DNA from: an uncultured Trueperaceae bacterium
GTDB lineage: Bacteria > Deinococcota > Deinococci > Deinococcales > Trueperaceae
Direction of reading: 5' to 3'
Assembly: GCA_937911855.1 (NCBI GenBank)
Contig: CALDPK010000164.1
Coordinates: 1-5,780 of the forward strand
DNA: 5,780 nt
Below, one piece after another: positions 5,604-5,780 of the stretch (the first letter of the stretch is position 1; every line of letters starts with the position of its first letter). The notes beneath the pieces are model-generated. The model was not told the DNA's origin. It saw only the letters and a program-made list of their open reading frames with translations, and searched no databases. Both the position numbers and the translations under genes were made by a program.

Positions 5604-5780
5604 ATGTCAGCAGCGGAAGCGGCTATGACCGCCACTCAGGACAAGTCGGAGGCGTACCAGCTCCAGACGCTCATGCGCGGGGCCGCCGTGCTGGACCTGC
5701 TGAGCGACCGCGACAGAACCGAGCAACGACACTGCTGCCAACGCGGGCATGCGAAACGCGCCGTTCTTCATAGATATTTC
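5604..5780 (+). CDS. N-terminus of a probable IclR-family transcriptional regulator, disrupted near the window end
   Basis: The frame is open for 59 codons from ATG 5604 to the window edge. Residues 18-36 (YQLQTLMRGAAVLDLLSDR) match the first helix of the IclR winged-helix domain, where family members typically read like S/T-L-x-R-A-x-x-V-L-x-L-L. The next part should be the LTEIA..LG helix-turn-helix, but residues 37-59 (ending HAKRAVLHRYF) bear no resemblance to it, and neither of the other two forward frames restores it, so this is not a simple frameshift. A divergent IclR regulator is a common partner for ABC peptide-type transport and hydrolase operons, and the 15-bp palindrome upstream fits. 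The gene is therefore likely real at its 5' end and broken or mis-joined at about 5697-5714. With only about 19 informative residues, the family call is moderate. Confidence 0.5.
   Translation, partial: MSAAEAAMTATQDKSEAYQLQTLMRGAAVLDLLSDRDRTEQRHCCQRGHAKRAVLHRYF
5697..5771 (-). other. Signal-peptide-like gene start entering from the right edge, cut at a junction
   Basis: On the minus strand, ATG 5771 opens a frame whose first 25 residues form a model Sec signal peptide: MKNGAFR, then MPALAAVSLLGS, then VAVA followed by QQ, with A-V-A at 21-23 as the cleavage site. Beyond Gln25 the frame runs antisense through the IclR-like start (QHGGPAHERLELVRL) and stops at 5607, giving only 54 codons with no secreted-protein character. 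The signal peptide therefore seems to be the true start of an exported protein whose body is missing. Only 9 nt upstream are visible, without a clear Shine-Dalgarno. A chance reading frame is the main alternative. Confidence 0.35.

Noticed and set aside
5607..5771. Complete small secreted protein of 54 residues on the minus strand.
   Set aside because: Only the first 25 residues look like protein; the rest is antisense to the IclR-like start and has no secreted-protein character, so a truncated gene start is the better reading.
5604..5780. Simple frameshift in the IclR-like gene.
   Set aside because: I translated the other two forward frames after 5711; neither gives the expected helix-turn-helix, and one meets a stop (TAG) near 5770.

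Overview
The window is a GC-rich stretch of bacterial DNA, most likely from a Gram-negative (diderm) organism. The solute-binding protein has an ordinary signal peptide ending in an AxA site and no lipobox, as expected for a free periplasmic protein. Phylum cannot be fixed from the sequence; a proteobacterium or a Deinococcota/Trueperaceae-type bacterium would both fit. Both edges look like contig or window edges: one gene runs off the left side, and the right end carries an apparent break.

Almost the whole window is one leftward (minus-strand) transcription unit. Reading from right to left it encodes a periplasmic family 5 (peptide/nickel type) solute-binding protein (3817-5334), a DppB/OppB-type permease (2863-3807), a DppC/OppC-type permease (1982-2863), a 12-helix MFS transporter (795-1985) and the first 261 residues of an M20D amidohydrolase (1-783). 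Spacing is tight throughout: 9 nt, a 1-nt overlap (TGATG), a 4-nt overlap (ATGA) and 11 nt. The two overlapping starts lack a clear Shine-Dalgarno sequence, which suggests translational coupling. No ATP-binding subunit lies in the window; it must be encoded further downstream or elsewhere.

The 269-nt gap at 5335-5603 is a divergent control region. It holds a good leftward promoter (TTGACA / TAGTAT) and an overlapping rightward promoter (TTGACC / GATACT) that share the same -10 bases. It also holds two perfect inverted repeats: CATAGGT-N4-ACCTATG and the 15-bp CTGAAA-CGT-TTTCAG, which has the size and form of an IclR-family operator. On the plus strand from 5604 starts what looks like the N-terminus of an IclR-type regulator, but the similarity stops after about 36 codons. 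On the opposite strand, coming in from the right edge, there is a convincing signal peptide that ends at the same place. The right end therefore looks like a junction between two unrelated gene starts, either an assembly/amplification chimera or a real rearrangement.

Functional reading (inference): an IclR-controlled cassette that imports a peptide-like or N-acylated/amidated amino-acid compound through an ABC importer, cleaves it in the cytoplasm with an M20D amidohydrolase, and uses an MFS carrier for a related substrate or a cleavage product. The ordering SBP-permease-permease-MFS-hydrolase, with the MFS gene where ATPase genes usually sit, is the most distinctive feature of the operon. 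I see no RNA genes, mobile elements or CRISPR arrays.
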